Shown here: in pieces, positions 16,520-16,735 of the stretch
Numbering within the stretch: position 1 is the stretch's first letter
Layout of the letters: every line of letters begins with the position of its first letter
Source of the DNA: Irineochytrium annulatum
Lineage: Eukaryota > Chytridiomycota > Chytridiomycetes > Chytridiales > Chytridiaceae
Length of the DNA stretch: 16,735 nt
NCBI GenBank assembly: GCA_027600665.1
Contig: JADGJL010000631.1
Span: 1 to 16,735, forward strand
Direction: 5' to 3'
Position numbers and translations under genes: made by a program
The notes under the pieces: model-generated
Database searches by the model: none
The model's input: the letters and a program-made list of their open reading frames with translations, nothing else
Told to the model about the DNA's origin: nothing

Positions 16520-16735
16520 CTAATAGCTCGGCCGCATCATCGTCGCGTCCAGCGTCGCATTCCTGAAGCCAACGACGCCCTGCGCCAGCCGGCCACCGGC
16601 GTTCCCCACGGGCTGGCTGACGCAGTCGTCCGGGTTCGCGTGGATGATCAGGGCCCTCCCGATCGCGAACTCGGCCGCCGCGAACCTACTCAGCGAGATC
16701 GTGTTCGTCCGGATCGTGAGCCCCGCGACCTCGCC
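16520..16735 (-). CDS. Cu/Zn superoxide dismutase-like protein, C-terminal end (5' partial)
   Basis: The minus-strand frame is open from the window edge to the TAG at 16522-16520 (71 residues). It carries the C-terminal signature of Cu/Zn SOD: AIGRALIIHANPDDC followed by GNAGGRLAQGVVGFRN. By family knowledge the His in IIHANPDD is a copper ligand, the Asp holds the metal-site network, and the Arg in GGRLA guides superoxide; all are present. The usual Cys of RLACGVIG, half of the conserved intrasubunit disulfide, is replaced by Gln (RLAQGVVG). A Cys occurs earlier (NPDDC). The upstream catalytic half lies outside the window, so activity cannot be judged. The C-terminus (LDATMMRPSY) shows no GPI or membrane signal. 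Confidence 0.85.
   Translation of the reverse strand, partial: GEVAGLTIRTNTISLSRFAAAEFAIGRALIIHANPDDCVSQPVGNAGGRLAQGVVGFRNATLDATMMRPSY

Noticed and set aside
1..16735. Prokaryotic features, CRISPR, tRNA/rRNA genes, transposon coding regions or integrated virus genes
   Set aside because: None found on reading both strands; all supported genes have eukaryotic introns and fungal-type products.

Overview
The window is eukaryotic and almost certainly fungal. Its genes are split by many very short GT-AG introns (about 43-85 nt). It encodes secreted proteins of fungal type: a GH5 subfamily-5-like endoglucanase, chitin-binding-type cysteine modules and WSC-like domains. Coding DNA is GC-rich with GC-ending codons, and intergenic DNA is AT-richer. 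No ribosome binding sites, operons, tRNA, rRNA, CRISPR arrays or transposon genes were found. The exact lineage cannot be fixed by eye; a zoosporic (chytrid-like) fungus is possible but not shown.

Layout, left to right. 1-918 (+): 3' part of a secreted or cell-wall protein with a Pro/Thr/Tyr repeat stalk and a C-terminal CBM19-like cysteine module. 1411-3033 (+): a two-exon secreted GH5 endoglucanase with an unusual N-terminal helical domain. 3612-4765 (+): a five-exon protein of unknown function. 4985-8029 (-): an eight-exon F-box/WD40 protein, probably an SCF ubiquitin-ligase substrate receptor, convergent with the previous gene. 8580-9930 (+): a secreted CBM19-like plus double WSC-like gene with an in-frame TAG and a later frameshift, so probably a pseudogene unless these are assembly errors. 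10453-14027 (-): RRP8, the nucleolar 25S/28S rRNA methyltransferase, with a very long Lys/Ala/Glu-rich N-terminal extension. 14114-15382 (+): RRP40, an exosome cap subunit, divergent from RRP8. 15383-16519: a long AT-richer intergenic stretch. 16520-16735 (-): C-terminal end of a Cu/Zn superoxide dismutase-like protein.

Two functional themes appear. The left half and the 8.6-9.9 kb locus encode secreted carbohydrate-active or carbohydrate-binding proteins. The right half holds a head-to-head ribosome-biogenesis/RNA-processing pair (RRP8 and RRP40) whose start codons are only 86 bp apart, so they probably share a bidirectional promoter.

All exon models were derived by hand from splice consensus and reading-frame continuity. 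The RRP8, RRP40, GH5 and WD40 models close in frame across every junction. The 5' end of the F-box gene and the broken WSC locus are less certain. No clear new biological system was found. The best leads are the domain architecture of the GH5 protein, the lesions in the WSC gene, the expanded RRP8, and the shared RRP8/RRP40 promoter.
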